From positions 1 through 34,370 of the forward strand of contig JAAYTD010000045.1 of the NCBI GenBank assembly GCA_012518115.1: a stretch of DNA of 34,370 nucleotides, read 5' to 3'. Position 1 is the first letter of the stretch, and the number at the start of each line of letters is the position of its first letter. A model generated the notes under the pieces. That model was given only the letters and a program-made list of their open reading frames with translations. It did no database searches and had not been told where the DNA came from. This stretch comes from Ignavibacteria bacterium (lineage in GTDB: Bacteria > Bacteroidota > Ignavibacteria > Kapaibacteriales > UBA2268). Positions 33,476-34,370 of the stretch are shown here, piece by piece. The position numbers and the translations under genes are program-made.

Positions 33476-34370
33476 TTATTCATCGGCTTCATTGCCACTT
33501 TTCAGAATAAAATATCCTATTACTCCACCAAGAATTGATGCTGCGAAAATACCGATTTTTGCCTGTGTCATGTAAATCTCGTGAGTGAATGCCAAGGACG
33601 TAATAAACAGCGACATAGTAAATCCGATGGCTGCCAAAAATGCAATTCCCACCAAGTTTTTTACATTCATGCCTTGTGGAAAAGTTGCTATTTTCAGCTT
33701 AACCAACAAGAATGTAATACCGACAATACCGATTACTTTTCCAGCCAACAATCCAAGTCCGACACCAAGCGCCACGTTGCTGCTGAAAATCTCCTGTACA
33801 TCTACCCCCAATGAAACACCTGCGTTAGCCAAAGCAAATATAGGCAACACAATGAACGTTACAAACGGTTGCATAGCATGTTCCAATCGTTGAAGTGGTG
33901 GAATTGCGGAATTGGTGTCTTTTTTTATGGCTTCTAAAACGTGTACTTGCGCTGTGGTCAGTATTGATGCATTCGTAGATGTGATATTTTGTAATTTGGT
34001 GATGGACTGTTTTACGCGATTGATGTAGGTACTTTCTTTGATGCTTACATCAGCCGGAATGGTAAACGCAGCCAAAACAGATGCAATCGTAGCGTGAACA
34101 CCTGAAAGCAAGAATGCTATCCATACGCCACCGATACCTAAAATCGCATAAAACAAGATGTTTCGCACCCCCATTTTATTTCCTATGAGCATAATTATCA
34201 CAAAACCCAATCCAGTAAGTAAGCTAATAACAGAAATATTGGAAGTGTAAAAAAATGCAATTACCAATACGGCTCCCAAGTCGTCCACGATAGCCAAAGC
34301 CGTAAGAAAAACCTTTAAGGAAAGTGGAACACGTTTGCCTAATAAATGTAATACAGCAAGAGCAAAAGCA
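33476..34370 (-). CDS. nhaA: Na+/H+ antiporter NhaA, C-terminal part (start lies beyond right edge)
   Basis: The frame is open to the window edge: 24 further codons upstream of an internal TTG read AFALAVLHLLGKRVPLSLKVF, which is NhaA sequence. About 297 codons are seen of a family usually near 390 or more. The pair of essential aspartates is in AIVDDLGA, and the later helices contain GVHATIASVLAAFTIP, FVILPIFALANAGVSLG and VGIAFLAAIGFTMSLFIT as in NhaA. It exports Na+ in exchange for protons and regulates pH. Two sampled lines (33481-33600) have 49 G/C of 120, clearly above the adjacent LRR genes, which suggests a different origin. Confidence 0.95.
   Translation of the reverse strand, partial: AFALAVLHLLGKRVPLSLKVFLTALAIVDDLGAVLVIAFFYTSNISVISLLTGLGFVIIMLIGNKMGVRNILFYAILGIGGVWIAFLLSGVHATIASVLAAFTIPADVSIKESTYINRVKQSITKLQNITSTNASILTTAQVHVLEAIKKDTNSAIPPLQRLEHAMQPFVTFIVLPIFALANAGVSLGVDVQEIFSSNVALGVGLGLLAGKVIGIVGITFLLVKLKIATFPQGMNVKNLVGIAFLAAIGFTMSLFITSLAFTHEIYMTQAKIGIFAASILGGVIGYFILKSGNEADE

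Overview
This is an AT-rich stretch of bacterial chromosome. Several features point to the Bacteroidota/Chlorobi (FCB) group. Promoters can be read as TTTG or TTG, a 19-21 base spacer, then TAnnTTTG, which is the Bacteroidota consensus. Two secreted proteins end in a type A type IX secretion (T9SS) sorting domain. A SprE/PorW-like TPR lipoprotein and PD40 repeats are present, and so is the GntR-ABC operon type common in that group. The tRNA genes do not encode CCA. I cannot fix the genus. No plasmid or phage hallmark genes, CRISPR array or transposase were seen; the mobile-looking material is short, non-coding and repetitive.

Layout. At 1-521 there is one arm of a long inverted repeat, holding the start of an unknown gene that runs off the left edge, followed by a GC-rich mosaic repeat. 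An EF-G paralogue (522-2648, minus), a promoter and two tRNA genes (CAU and Pro-CGG) follow. From 3.5 to 13.3 kb on the plus strand lie a TPR protein, glycogen synthase, a CorA-type channel, an NhaP2-like antiporter, a SLC13/DASS-type carrier (both of the last two with RCK_C domains), a lipoprotein and a glycosyltransferase. At 13.3-14.8 kb is a repeat island: a mosaic repeat, a 136-bp multi-palindrome element, the second arm of the inverted repeat with a frameshifted copy of the left-edge gene, a lipoprotein gene, and a 29-codon ORF merging into a terminator. A four-gene minus-strand operon (20.7 to 14.8 kb) encodes a rhomboid protease, an RCK potassium regulator, a PD40 repeat protein and a large SprE/PorW-like TPR lipoprotein. 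Divergent from it is thrS-guaB-M24 peptidase (21.1-25.7 kb), ending in a terminator, then a YfcC-type carrier. A second repeat island (27.4-27.96 kb) is followed by a minus-strand ABC ATPase-permease-GntR operon with a perfect operator palindrome abutting its promoter. A third island (30.09-30.36 kb) leads into two tandem paralogous Cys-ladder LRR proteins with T9SS tails. The window ends inside nhaA.

How the parts relate. Much of the coding content is ion homeostasis (CorA, NhaP2, DASS with RCK_C, a stand-alone RCK protein, NhaA) and cell-envelope or secretion work (rhomboid, PD40, SprE-like lipoprotein, T9SS cargo). NhaP2, DASS and NhaA are visibly less AT-rich than their neighbours. The most unusual features are the non-coding repeats: a ~325-bp inverted pair 13 kb apart that carries a conserved small-ORF start, three copies of a nested-palindrome element, and about eight mosaic hairpin elements that sit at gene ends. 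I found no complete, clearly novel multi-gene system; the repeat architecture, the LRR pair and the rhomboid-to-SprE operon are the best leads.
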